From assembly GCF_018139145.2 (NCBI RefSeq), contig NC_059482.1, forward strand, positions 22,157,332-22,221,331: DNA of 64,000 bases, given 5' to 3'. This document shows, one piece after another, positions 1 through 16,900 of this stretch. The notes under the pieces are model-generated. The model did not search any database. It saw only the letters and a program-made list of their open reading frames with translations, and had not been told where the DNA came from. How positions within the stretch are numbered: position 1 is the first letter of the stretch; each line of letters starts with the position of its first letter. This DNA is from Gymnogyps californianus (taxonomy: Eukaryota; Chordata; Aves; Accipitriformes; Cathartidae). A program made the translations under genes and the position numbers.

Positions 1-3000
1 ATTCCAGCAGATAAAGATGGCTGTTAGATATTGATTAACCTTGTTCTGTCCAGCATGGCCCCTCGCTGCCTTGTGAGACGAATGCTCCCAGCCCCTGCCT
101 CTTCTGAGGCAGCCTTCTGGCTCCCCTCAGCAGGTACGGAGGAGCAGCTATCTAGAACTTGTGTTTTCTGCCCTTGAACCGTAGCAGGCCTGTGAAAGGT
201 ATAAGCCACGCAATAGCTTTGCTTTTCTCGAGCTTGTTATACAGCAAACTATAAATTACCAAACTGAATGGAGGTCACCTAAAAGGGACGCAGACCATCC
301 CTTTTGTAAGTAAAGAGCCTTTGTGCACAGCCCCGAGTTGTTCCCGAAGAGTGGCTCGCTGTCCCGCCACAGGGGCTGCCGAGCAGTGATTAGCAGTTTC
401 TGTTTGCTTATCTTCAGCAAATTCATGTGGTGCTCTGTGCTGAGAATGGTCTTTCTGAAATCAGGACAGAGGTGAAGAGATACAAAATGGTTAAAATGGC
501 TCCCTTGACACACAAATGCTAATTAAGGTGATAACTCAGTCTGCTGCTCTGATGTATCATGAGACAGCTATTTTAAATGCTTTTCTTGGTGGGAAGCTTA
601 CCATAGCTGACTGAGGCAATGAATTTTTAGGCTTGAAAGGACCATAGTAGCCAGCAGCCCGTTGGCGTTGTTCTTGTGTAAATATTTGCTTTAGCTTTGG
701 TATCCGGACAGCGTTGCCTTTGGCCCCTCCGCTCTGCTCCAGCTTGCAGAACTGCTGTAGGAGCTTTGGCACAGGTTTTGAAATCCAGTATCTTACGTGG
801 CTGTACCTCAGGGGACGTGGATTGGCCTTTTCACAATGGAAACCTTCACTGGACTTGTAAATGCTTGCTTACCTACAGGAAAACTTGCCTTCTGGGCTTG
901 GCTTGAGTCCATAAGCACACTCTTAGGTCTCTGCAGCTCGGGCCATGCGTTCCACATACATTTTTAAAGGATGTTGCTGGTTTATGCAGTTTCTGGTGCA
1001 TTTTCCTACCTTCTCTCTCTGTCCCATCTGTCACACTGCACTTGCATTAAACGAGCTCGGAAGACCAGCCTGGCTGAAGAGTACGGAGACTACTTGAATA
1101 CCAGGTCTGCTCAGCATCTAAACTCTGACTCGGCCCGCCTGTGTTCAAGTCCCACAGCTGGAAAACGTGCTTTCTTTGGCTTACATCAGGTATCCCTCAG
1201 GTAGTTCAACCCCGGCTTAAACTTACCTTCATTTAGTTTTCTGCACTGAAATACCTCCAGCCTGGCAGAGAAGATGGGTGGTTTATAACTTTGACCTTTA
1301 TTCAAGACCAATGCTCTTTTAATTGCTTAAAATAAAATATAAGGCAGTGCAGAGACAGCAATGTTATGGTAACATAGGGCTAGCGGTGTGTTAGGACTTT
1401 TGGCCTCAGAGCCCTAGTAGATCTCTTTTCCCAAACCCTTGTCTAGGAAGCTTTGCCTCTGTGATCTCTTGGTGTGTTTGGACAACTCAGCCTGGACTTT
1501 TTTTCTCCTGTCTCCCTGCAAGCTCACCTCCCTGGAGACAGCAGAGGAATCTTTCTTTGGCCTTCACCCGAAAACCTTCAGGCTGAGAACGGGAAAATCA
1601 GTCCTAAACCTACCCTTCGCTGCCTTAAGCCGATAGAAAGACCGGCTCAGAACGAAAGTACTTAACTCTCCAGAGTGCTGCAGCTTAGGTAAATGCCCGC
1701 AGGATCAGCATTAATTGCAGCAGTAGTGTATTAGAGCCCAGTGACCTGCTTAAGTGTTTGCAGGATCGAGGCCTAAATACCCCAAACACTGTAAGTCGCT
1801 TGGTGAAAAGCCCAGCAGAAAGAAGGTGCCGTCACCGTCTCAGAAACAGCAGCTCTTTAAAACAGATGGCCGGGCTCCTGCAGCCCTCGATACCAAAATA
1901 ATCTTAGACCAGGTAAACTGCAGAGGGACACAGTCCTGTGCAGAGTGTGTTTCTTTCTTCCCCCGCCCTTCTGTTGCCAGGAAGGCGTCGGGAGAGGTTT
2001 CCCAAAGCAGCATTGCATGCTGCCTGAACCTGCAGTAGGTTTTTTGCCCCGACAGCCCCCTCGGCGTGTCCTGCTCAGGTTGGCTCCCCAGGCTGCTCCC
2101 TCGCACTTAGCAGCGTCCCTCTCTGGAGGGTGTGTGTTGCTGGCATGACTGACTCATCCTCCTTTCTAAGCTGATCCTGTACTTAACCAGAGAGGTAATT
2201 AAGACTTGTTAGTGGTCTAGAAAATGCTAAGCACATCTTCCATTTTTAAGCTACCTGGGGTGGCTCTGCCTCGTGTTTGCTGCCCTTTTTTCCACAGAGC
2301 CTGTCAAGAGGAGAAATGGAGGCTTTTTATTTGGAAATACTGTACTGATGGGAAGAGCAGTTAAGTCTAAAGAGGACAAATGATGTTTGGGGCTCCATGA
2401 TATGTAATCTATATACATAAGCTAATGCAAAGTATGTTTGTGTAGTGAGTAAACTGGGTCTAAATGGACCCAAAACAGGGACAGAGTGGAGGGGGAAGAT
2501 GATTTTGAGTTCTGCTGATCACGAGCTTCCTTAACCCCCCTGGCCCTGCTGCCTTCAGATGTGCTCTACCTGTCACCACACTGAGCGCTCAGCAGGAGGT
2601 CTGGCTGGCCTGGGGCTGGCTCCAGGCTGCCTGCATTGCCTGGGGCAGGATCCAGCCCCGGGACAGCATTCCCGTGTTGGGAAAGCTTGTTATCTTCACG
2701 TGAGGTGGCCTTCCCTGGGCTGCAAAACTGATACGTGGCAGCACTAGCTGTGGGAGCGTCTCCTTTAGCAATCAGAACTGAATCCTGCCCCAGAGGAGAT
2801 AAACCCAATCTACCTCATGCTGCACGCTTTGTCCCCCACCGAGCTCAGGGGTCTGGGTAAGTGCCGGTGTGATGCTGCGAGACAGGATGCTCAGAGCTGC
2901 GTGGAGTCCTCTTTAGTAATCCTGTCTTCAGGAGGGGGCTGTTACAGCCATAGCCTTCTGCCAGGCAGGTTAAAAACCACCACACCGTTTTCTCTTGCAC

Positions 3001-3900
3001 TATCTACAAGCCTGCAAAGCCTGGACGTGGGACCGGGCAGAGGCTGTGGCCAAAGAGAGAATAACGGCTTTCTTTTTATAGCATGGTACGGTCTGCCCTT
3101 GACATTAAGAGAGCCTCACCGTCTTCAGGATGTCCTGCCAACCGGGCAGAGGCAGGCAGTTTGTAGAGCGGCTGCTGGGGAGTGGGGCACAAAGCTCCTC
3201 CTGACGCAGGGAGGTTTCGTGCTTGACAGCAAGGGAAGGGGCCTTCGCATCGGAGCTTGTCACTTGTCACACTGGGAAGAAGGTGTCCTCTGCGATTTTC
3301 AGGAAAACAGCATTTGGCTACGACATCCCTCTTCAAGTGAGGCAGAGTTTGTAGGGCAGGGAAAGGAAATATCTTCGTTAGGTCAGCCAACGTTGTGGGA
3401 AAAGCAGATTAGTTTTCATGCACAAGAGCCCTTCCAGGAGTTTGGAAGAGGTTCCGTCTTCATGCTTTGTGCGATTGCCTGGGGGTGGCCGAGGTTCCCC
3501 GGAGGGGACTAACCTATGCGATCCCACCCGTAGGCTGTGAAGAGACGGCACTTGGCCAGAGCGTAAGAGTTTAAGGCTTGTTTCCTGGGGCCTTGCTGGT
3601 GTCAGCACATAAGGAAAACAGGGCCGTTTCTGCGTATGAATGACTTGGAGGGAGTCAGTTATCTTCAGCCACAGTGAACTGAGGCTCTTTACCCATTCTG
3701 CAATGTAAAATGCAGTGCTGGATAATGAGGCATAAAGGAGTTGTTTTTTTTCCCCCTGGATAATTCTCTTACCACTGCTTGTACCTTTCCCAGCGGTTTA
3801 AAGACATGATTTCCCTTGAGGTTTTCTCTCTAGCCATGTTGGTGCACGTCCCTGCCCAGTTCTCAAGCCTAATTCTTAGCTTTTTTTTTTTTCCCTTCAG
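1..3900 (+). other. GOT2: GOT2 intron 1 (3' part), no exon recognised
   Basis: This stretch precedes the first recognisable GOT2 exon. I found no segment coding for a mitochondrial presequence and no CpG-rich promoter, so exon 1 and the promoter most likely lie upstream of the window. The stretch ends in a long pyrimidine tract and CAG at 3898-3900, a normal splice acceptor. The longest open frame here (231 codons, 2817-3512, +) resembles no family I know and is probably chance. No repeat family was recognised. Confidence 0.7.
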
Positions 3901-9955
<6,055 letters not shown>

Positions 9956-11003
9956 AGACAAAGGTGTGCCCTGGAGGTGGTGGCTTTCCCTTCCCCACCG
10001 GTCGAAGATGGGGAGGGAAAGGAAACAAGCAGAATACTTCCAACCACAGCACTTGATGCCGCTGCTGAATGTATCTTGTAGATGAGTTGATGTAGAAGCC
10101 TAGTCAAAACTGCCCTGCGTTGTGGAGCAGGGACATCATTGCTGGCTCCCGCTCGTCACAGCCGTTCTCCCCTGCTGTCCATCCTTTGTCCGTCAGCCCC
10201 AGCACCCATCTGCGCTGGAGGAAGCAAATGCTTTAGCGCTGCCATCCTACCGGCGTAGGCACCAAAGGCTTCCCCACGTTCGTTTCTCCATGAGGCGGCT
10301 TTGTGAGGCTGTTGGCCGCTGGCCCAAGCGGCAGCGGGTGGGTAGCTGGGTGGGCTGAGTGGGAGGGCGGCTTAGGTGTGCCCCTGCCACCTCCTCGGCC
10401 AGTCCCTGCTGCCAGCAGGCTCTGTCCTCCTCCAGCCTCCTAGCCTGGGACTGGGCAGCGCCAAAGCTGCCCTCCGACAACCAGCTCGGTGGACTTCTCG
10501 CTACTAAAATCTGCTCCGTGGTTGGCTTTGCTCCTTCCATCTGGGAATCTCCTTTCAGGTGTAATTCACAGTGGCATTGGTGTGTGGGGCGGACCAGTAT
10601 CCCTCCTCTAAACCTGCCTGGTTCTCCTGACTTCACTCCAGTGCCCTGAGGTGAAACAATTTCTCACTGCCCCAATAAGAACCTCCTCTGAAAACTGCTC
10701 TCTGTTGGTCTCTGCCTCTCCCCGTTCCTGTACCAACCCCAGCAGCCCTCCCTGCAAAGCCGAGTCTTTGCGTGTGTCCCAAAGGTGTGAGCCAAGAGGT
10801 GGGCCACGCTCTGTCCACCCTCACGTGGGGGTCTGGGGTGTCCCTCATCTGCTCTGTTCAGCCAAATTTCTGGTGACACCAGCAAACAGGAGGGAAAGAT
10901 CCCGAGGGAATTCTGAGAGCTGATGACTCAAAAAACATTATGTCCTTCTAAACTGAGTGTCCCTGAGGCCCTGTGACTCACTGGACTCTTGATTTTTAAT
11001 CCG

Positions 11004-11009
11004 AATAAA
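11004..11009 (+). terminator. GOT2: Candidate proximal GOT2 poly(A) signal (AATAAA)
   Basis: This canonical AATAAA lies 1.05 kb after the stop. It is followed within about 20 nt by GT-rich GGCTGTGTCG, a plausible downstream element. It is the first AATAAA after the stop codon. Confidence 0.5.
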
Positions 11010-11882
11010 CTGGCGCATGGCTGTGTCGAGCTGGGGACTTCCTCGTGTCATCGCACAGCTGGATCCTGTCCCTTCCATGCACCAAACGTTCCCTCTCGGG
11101 GACATGCCGGCACGGGGGATCTGGTATGGCCAGTGAAACCCTAATCTCCCGAGAATCCCATGTAGAGAGAGGGCAGTTCCCACCCGTGTGCTACAAGAGC
11201 ACCGGGGGGGTGAGAGCTGAGGCTGCCCCAGGCAGAAGTCGGTGTCACAGAGCTGAAATTGAAGCCTATGGAGTTGAACGCAGGTGTCACTGGGGAGAGC
11301 ACGAGTTCCCAAAGGCCATCTACCCTGTGCCCGGCCACCGGAGCCTGACGGCGTTTCTCCTTGTAGCAGGCAAAGGTGCCTCCCTAGGCGGATGCGGAGG
11401 GGTTACCTCTGAGTCTGCGTGAGCTTTCTCCATCCACTGGCGCCTTTGCAGCCATACCAGGGCATGTAGCAGAGCAGTCCTTGTTTCTCATTCCTTCCCA
11501 GAGCAGCCACGTTCTCCGGGGAGCCAGGACGGGCCTGGCTAGTGCACGCTGTCACTGTGCCCTGTGCTGGCAGAGGAAGAGCTGCTTGCGCAGGCCGAGG
11601 AGAGCTGGAGCTTCCCGTTGCTCCCCGACGGACGGCTTGCACTTTAACGGTGACGATAGTTTACATGGCCCGGTGCCCGCAGCTGCTGCTTGCTCCCATT
11701 TGTGCAATAAGCCGCTTTCCCTGCTGCAACCGCCGCCATGGGTGCAGCCCCACGGCGCTGTGGGTTCTCGTGCTGTGGTCCTTGGTTCTGCGTGGCTCCG
11801 CAGCTGCCTCCTCCTGCCTCTCCTGGTTGCAGAGAGCCTTTTTACTTTGCGTTAGGCTTTTCTGCTGCCCGTTCTCTGTTAA

Positions 11883-11888
11883 AATAAA
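11883..11888 (+). terminator. GOT2: Candidate distal GOT2 poly(A) signal (AATAAA)
   Basis: AATAAA in TTAAAATAAAAG is followed by a T-rich stretch (CCTTTTCTCCC). If used, GOT2 would end only about 200 bp before the SLC38A7 first exon. Confidence 0.45.
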
Positions 11889-12015
11889 AGTAGAGCTGGA
11901 GCACAGCCCTGCCTTTTCTCCCTGTCCTTGCCTGCGGGTCTTTCCGGGTTCAGCTGCAGAGCGGTAGGGATGGGCTTCCCGAAGGGGGAGCCCCCCCCCC
12001 CCAGCCCCTCGCCGC

Positions 12016-12065
12016 CGCTCCCCGGGGCTGGATATCGCTCCCCGGGGCTGGGTATCGCTTCCCGG
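12016..12065 (+). repeat. 20-bp tandem repeat, 2.5 copies
   Basis: The unit CGCTCCCCGGGGCTGGATAT (12016-12035) is repeated at 12036-12055 with one change (GGTAT for GATAT). A half copy follows (CGCTTCCCGG). It lies in the SLC38A7 promoter and contains the palindrome CCCCGGGG. Confidence 0.9.
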
Positions 12066-12178
12066 CCGAGATGCGGGCGGGCAGGGGCGGCGGGGCGGGC
12101 CGGGGGGGCGGACTACAACCCCCGGCGTGCAGCGGGCAGGGCGGTGCCGGCGCTGCGCCGCCGCCGCCGAGCCCAGCC

Positions 12179-12210
12179 GGGGCCGGGGCTGGGGCCGGGG
12201 CCGGGGCCGG
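12179..12210 (+). repeat. SLC38A7: (GGGGCC)5 hexanucleotide tract
   Basis: Five consecutive hexamers are present. The second is GGGGCT and the others GGGGCC, followed by GG. The tract lies about 20 nt before the exon 1 donor and is probably transcribed in the SLC38A7 leader. Four or more G4 runs in a row can fold as a G-quadruplex. Confidence 0.9.
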
Positions 12211-12229
12211 AGCGAGCTCCCAGCGCCCG

Positions 12230-13508
12230 GTGAGTGGGACCGGGGCACGGGGTTAGCTGGGGGGGGGGGGGGGTACGGGGAGTCCAAGGACCCGCTGGGG
12301 GCCGCGTCGCGTCCCCGAGAGCATCCCCTTGCAAACGGGGGCGGGGGGGGGGGGGGGGGTGACAGTCACCGGCTCCGGGCCTTGCTTCTCCTGGAGTGGG
12401 GCGGGCGTGGGACGCCGCCGGGGCCCACGCGGGTCCGTGGGTCTGTCGAGTCACCCTCGGAGAAGCGCCTGCTCTCAGGGTCTCTGGTTGTCACCGGTAT
12501 GGTGGCTTTGCCTGGGGTGAAAGGACAGCCGGGCACCCTGCAGCATCCTCCTCCGGCCACGGCAGAAGCATTGACCCCTTCCTCCTCCGGGCAGGGGCTT
12601 CAGCCAAAGCAGACCCACGGCCACCAGCAGACCCACCGGCCTGGGGACCTGGGACCTGTCCCCTCTGCGCTCCTACCCCCGGCGGAGAGGGCTGCCTTTC
12701 TTCTTCCCCTGCGCAGACCTGCGGGGTTTTTCCCCTTCGCCAGAAATCTTTGAAGAGGATTCATAGCACAAGCATGGGGTTTAAATAGCCTAGAAGCAAA
12801 GCGTGGGCTAGTCAGAAAGAGTCTCTGGAGATGTCGTCTAGGGAAAAAAGAGATTTCCCTTGAAAAGAGATTCCCCTTGGCAGTGTAGGTCCCTGCAAAG
12901 CCCTGCGAGGGTTGATCTCCTTCAGGTGGGAGGCACTGGGATGAGGTCTGGGCTGTCCAACCCCCAAGGGCTGCGGTGCTGGAAACACCACGTCTTCAGG
13001 ACCAAAAGCTTCTGAGACCTCTCGTGCTGGTGGTCACCCTGCGGGTGCACTGGAAGGGGCCAGTCCTGCTTTTCCTGATGACATGGTGTTTCTGCTACGT
13101 GCGTGGGTCGTTCCCGTTGAGCCCAGCCTTGACCTTTACCCGGGAGCACGTGCACAGCGGCTCTTGCAGAGCTTGCAGGAATTGGGGTTGGAAATCAGGA
13201 AGCGAGCCATGACGCTGGGTCTCGTGCCCGCAGACAGGCGAGTCCTGCCGTGAGGCTGCAGCTCCCCGGCCCCGCGGCCGGGGCTCAGTCCCCCATCCGA
13301 CGGCAGCGGTGTCCTCGCCCTGGATTCGGGGGACGAGAGGTGAATTCTCTTGCCGTATCTCTGCTGGCGTGAGGACACCTGCGTGCTGTGACCCCCAAGC
13401 TGAGACCCAGGGAACTCATTTCCTCTGTGCCCCCGTCTGATGCCAAGGTTGTCCCTTGTTAACGTACCTTAATTAACACATACCGTGTCCTTCTTCATCC
13501 CCTTCTAG
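12230..13508 (+). other. SLC38A7: SLC38A7 intron 1
   Basis: The intron runs from GTGAGT to CTTCTAG, between the non-coding first exon and the start-codon exon. It opens with CpG-rich sequence and two long G-runs (12259-12273 and 12343-12359). No coding homology was seen. Confidence 0.6.
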
Positions 13509-13683
13509 GAGCAGTGAAGTGCCTGACCCCCGTGCTGCTGCGGTCCCAGCCTGCCCGTTCGCTGCCCTCCCTGCCTGATGGAGCCAGCGCTGGCAGAGGA
13601 CCCTCCTCGAGGCGGCCAGCTGAGCCCAGTGCAGGAGCGCTAGTGGGACGTGGATGGCAGCGTGTGCCACCCTAGGAGGGACG

Positions 13684-13950
13684 ATGGCTCAGGGCACCGG
13701 GAGCATCAACAGCGACTACAAGGATTGGGAGTGGAGTGCCGATGCCGGGGAACGGGCCAGGCTCCTGCAGAGCCCCAGCGTGGAGACGGTGCCGAAGAGC
13801 GGAGAGAGCCAAGGAAACGGTCTGGGGGCCACGTCGGCTTTGGGAGCCGTCTTCATCGTGGTCAACGCTGCCCTCGGGGCTGGGCTGCTCAACTTCCCCG
13901 CCGCCTTCAGCATGGCCGGCGGCGTGGCTGCGGGCATCGCGCTGCAGATG
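13684..13950 (+). CDS. SLC38A7: SLC38A7 first coding exon (exon 2)
   Basis: The exon begins at 13509 after CTTCTAG, and coding starts at ATG 13684. Its 89 codons cover the N-terminal tail with ERARLL and TM1 ([18 protein letters not shown]). It ends ATG|GTGAGA. Confidence 0.95.
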
Positions 13951-16900
13951 GTGAGAGGGTGGGGAAGGGACAGTCCCCTGTCCCGCCCTGGGAGGGGGCG
14001 TAGGGGGGACGTGCGGAGCCCCAGAAGGGGCTCGGGGAGGACCTGGCTTCTGGGAAGAAGCCCTGTTGGGTGAGGTGCACCAGAGATGCTCAGTGTGTTC
14101 AGGGGTGGCTGCCCGGGGTGGCTTTGGGGACCTCGTCACGCTGTTGCCTCAGTGTCCCCTCCCTGTCTCTTCCCCATCCCAGTGCATGTTGATCTTCATC
14201 ATCGGAGGCTTGGTCATCCTGGCGTACTGCTCGCAGGCCAGCAACGAGCGGACCTACCAGGAGGTTGTGTGGGCCGTCTGCGGGAAGGTGCCTGGCGTGC
14301 TGTGCGAGGTGGCCATCGCCGTCTACACCTTTGGCACCTGCATCGCTTTCCTCATCATCATCGGAGACCAGGAGGACAAGAGTAAGTGTGTCCCACGGGG
14401 GAAAAAATAACCAGTTGCTGTCCCTTTGGCTGGAAGGGGACAACCTGACCGTCCCAGTTGTCCCCACAGTCATTGCTGCTCTGGTGACGGAGCCCGAGGA
14501 AGCTGGGAGCAGCCGCTGGTACACAGACCGCAAGTTCACCATCAGCATCACTGCCTTCCTCCTCATCCTGCCCCTCTCTATCCCCAAGGAGATCGGCTTC
14601 CAAAAATACGCCAGGTGGGTGGGGAGAGCCCTCGGGGGCTGGGAGCCGGGGTGGGCCAGCCAGCACCCACCTAAGCCCGGTCCCAGGGGATGGGGAGTGG
14701 AAACGCCATGGTTCTAGGGCCGTATCTGCCCGCTCGCCCCTGAGGGCTTGGACGTCTCCTCTTCCACCTTCCCGTGCCTCGGTTTCCCCATCTGGGAAGC
14801 AGAGGAGCTGCTGAGCACCATGCGGCCATAGTGTCATACTCCGGGGCTTGCGTCCCTCCCTTCTGCTCGCTGGAGGAAGCGGGGAGAGCCGCTTTCAACT
14901 GCGTTGTCCCCTGTCTTTGGAGTTGGCCATGCAGCAGAAAGGAGAGCCAGTAAGGGTCTCCGGGCCGGGAGGTCTGAAGGCCAGCCCTGCTCCACCAAGC
15001 ATCTTGGTGTAACCTGATGGACCAGGGCTACCGAGGAGTGTCACTTCTTTAATGCTTGCCTCTTTCTTCTGCCCAAAACTCAGCCCAGCCCCTTGCTGGC
15101 AGGTCTGCCACTCACAGCAGCACGGGACAGCCCCCGAGCGCGGCGGGATTGCGTTGGCATCTGCTCTGGGGACAGTGGGTGACAGTGCCTGACGTATTCA
15201 CCTGGGAAGGGAGAGCAGGGGTGGTCCTGATGGGGAGGAGTGGGGTGGCCTGGGCTGTGCAGGGAGGAAGCTGGGGCTGGAAAGCCTGGGAGGAGTCCCT
15301 CCACGGAGCGGGGAGGCAGCACGCTGATGGTCTCCTGTCCCCTCTTGCAGCTCCTTAAGCGTGATTGGCACCTGGTACGTCACAGCAGTCATTATCATCA
15401 AGTACATCTGGCCTGACAAGGAGCTGGTGCCTGTGGAGATCCCCACCAGGTGAGTGCGAGAGACACGATGCTGAGGGTGGCCGTCACAGCACTGCAGAGC
15501 CAGGCAGGGGTGCAGGAGCGTGGGCTGCAAAGGCTGGGGACAAATCCTTCACAAGTCCCATCCCTGGGCCTGGGGACGCTGCATGTTGCTGCCAGAAGCT
15601 CCCAAGTAGCTGCATCTCTGCATGTTTCAGAGGAGCAGGTGGTGAAAGAGAGGAAAAAGACCTCTTGGAGGTCCCCACGGCTCCATCGCAGGTTTTGAGG
15701 AGAGCTGATTGACTTTTAGCTCCAGTAAAGCCAGGCCCAGAGCTCCCCGTGCAGTGCTTGTGCTCACCCAGCAAGCAGGGCTGTGTCTATTTTAGGATGA
15801 TTTTGGTTATTTTCTTGGCCAGCACAGCCCCTGTGGCTTGTTCCCTCCCTCACGCTTTGGGGACATTTATGGACCCAGTGCGAGCAGTGGGAATTTTAGG
15901 GCAGGGCAAAGTTTAGACCGGTTTTCGGCACTGCCCAAGTAGATTCTTATATTTTTACTGATACTTTTATTTTTGCAAGTCCTTAATTTTGGCTGGTTCT
16001 GTCTCGGTGAAAGGCCCTGGTCTTCAGGGAGTGCCAGGTCCCAGGAAAACCTCACTCCGTGCAAAGGCATCGTTCTGGGTGGGAGGACGCAGTAACAGCA
16101 GAGGCGCGAGCCCATCACTGAGCACCCCCAGCTCATCCTCCCCCGGGGCGCTGGGTGGGGGGCACGGGGGGGCCCTGGTCTGACCGGTGGGTGTTTCTCT
16201 CCCTCCAGCCCCTCTACCTGGACAGCTGTCTTCAATGCCATGCCTACCATCTGCTTTGGGTTCCAGGTAAGGAACCAGGAGCCCGGCGCTCCCCTTCCCA
16301 CCCTGCGGCCGCCTGGGTGGGGGACCGGCGTGGTCCAGGGACGCTCCCCTGGGCGATCGGCCAAAACCCTTCCCGTGTGCTCACCACACGGCTTTGCGAG
16401 GGGGCTGAAGCCAGTTTAACATCTCACTACCCCTGGATGGAGACGGATCAATTTTACCCCAGCTGGGAAGTCCAGGGCAGCCTGTCCCCCTCCCTTTTCT
16501 TCTCCAGCGACAAACCTGGGGGATCGCGATATCATGACAAACCCGGGGATATCAGGCGTGAGATCCCACGTGGCTCCACGTAGCTCCGGCTCAGCCCATC
16601 GCGTGTCCCCGCTCTCTCTCCGTGTCCCTGGCAGTGCCACGTGAGCAGCGTGCCCGTCTTTAACAGCATGAAGCAGCCGGAGGTGAAGACCTGGGGGGCG
16701 GTGGTGACGGCGGCCATGGTGATCGCTCTCTTCGTCTACACGGGCACTGGTGAGCGAGGGGACGCCGTGTGAGTGTGGCACGGTCCTTGGAGGGGCTGTG
16801 AGCTTCTGGAGGGCAGGGATCCTCCGATCAGCAGAGGGACAGAGCGGGGAGGGAGGGGAGTCCGTCTAACTCCCCCCGCGATGTGCCCTGTGCCATATCC

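Larger units (their letters stand above)
9956..11890 (+). other. GOT2: GOT2 3' UTR, end uncertain
   Basis: This is non-coding sequence between the GOT2 stop and the SLC38A7 CpG island. Two poly(A) signals make the UTR either about 1.05 or 1.93 kb long. I saw no other gene or repeat in it; its open frames are short. Confidence 0.55.
11960..12229 (+). promoter_or_regulatory. SLC38A7: SLC38A7 CpG-island promoter and non-coding exon 1
   Basis: The stretch is very GC- and CpG-rich, begins after a C-run at about 11990, and continues past a splice donor CCCG|GTGAGT (GT at 12230). Exon 1 probably starts somewhere in 12070-12150, but the exact transcription start cannot be read. It contains a 20-bp tandem repeat (12016-12065), a short CCG run (about 12155-12170) and a GGGGCC tract (12179-12210). 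There is no clear TATA box, as expected for a housekeeping promoter. Confidence 0.6.

Noticed and set aside
2817..3512. 231-codon + strand open frame in GOT2 intron 1
   Set aside because: It has no family resemblance, no supporting splice structure, and lies just before a real GOT2 exon. It is most likely chance.
11661..12287. 208-codon - strand open frame at the SLC38A7 promoter
   Set aside because: It is CpG-island artefact sequence rich in Pro and Arg, with no domain.
13650..14003. Alternative frame through SLC38A7 exon 2
   Set aside because: It lacks an ATG and runs through the splice donor. The frame from ATG 13684 matches SNAT7.
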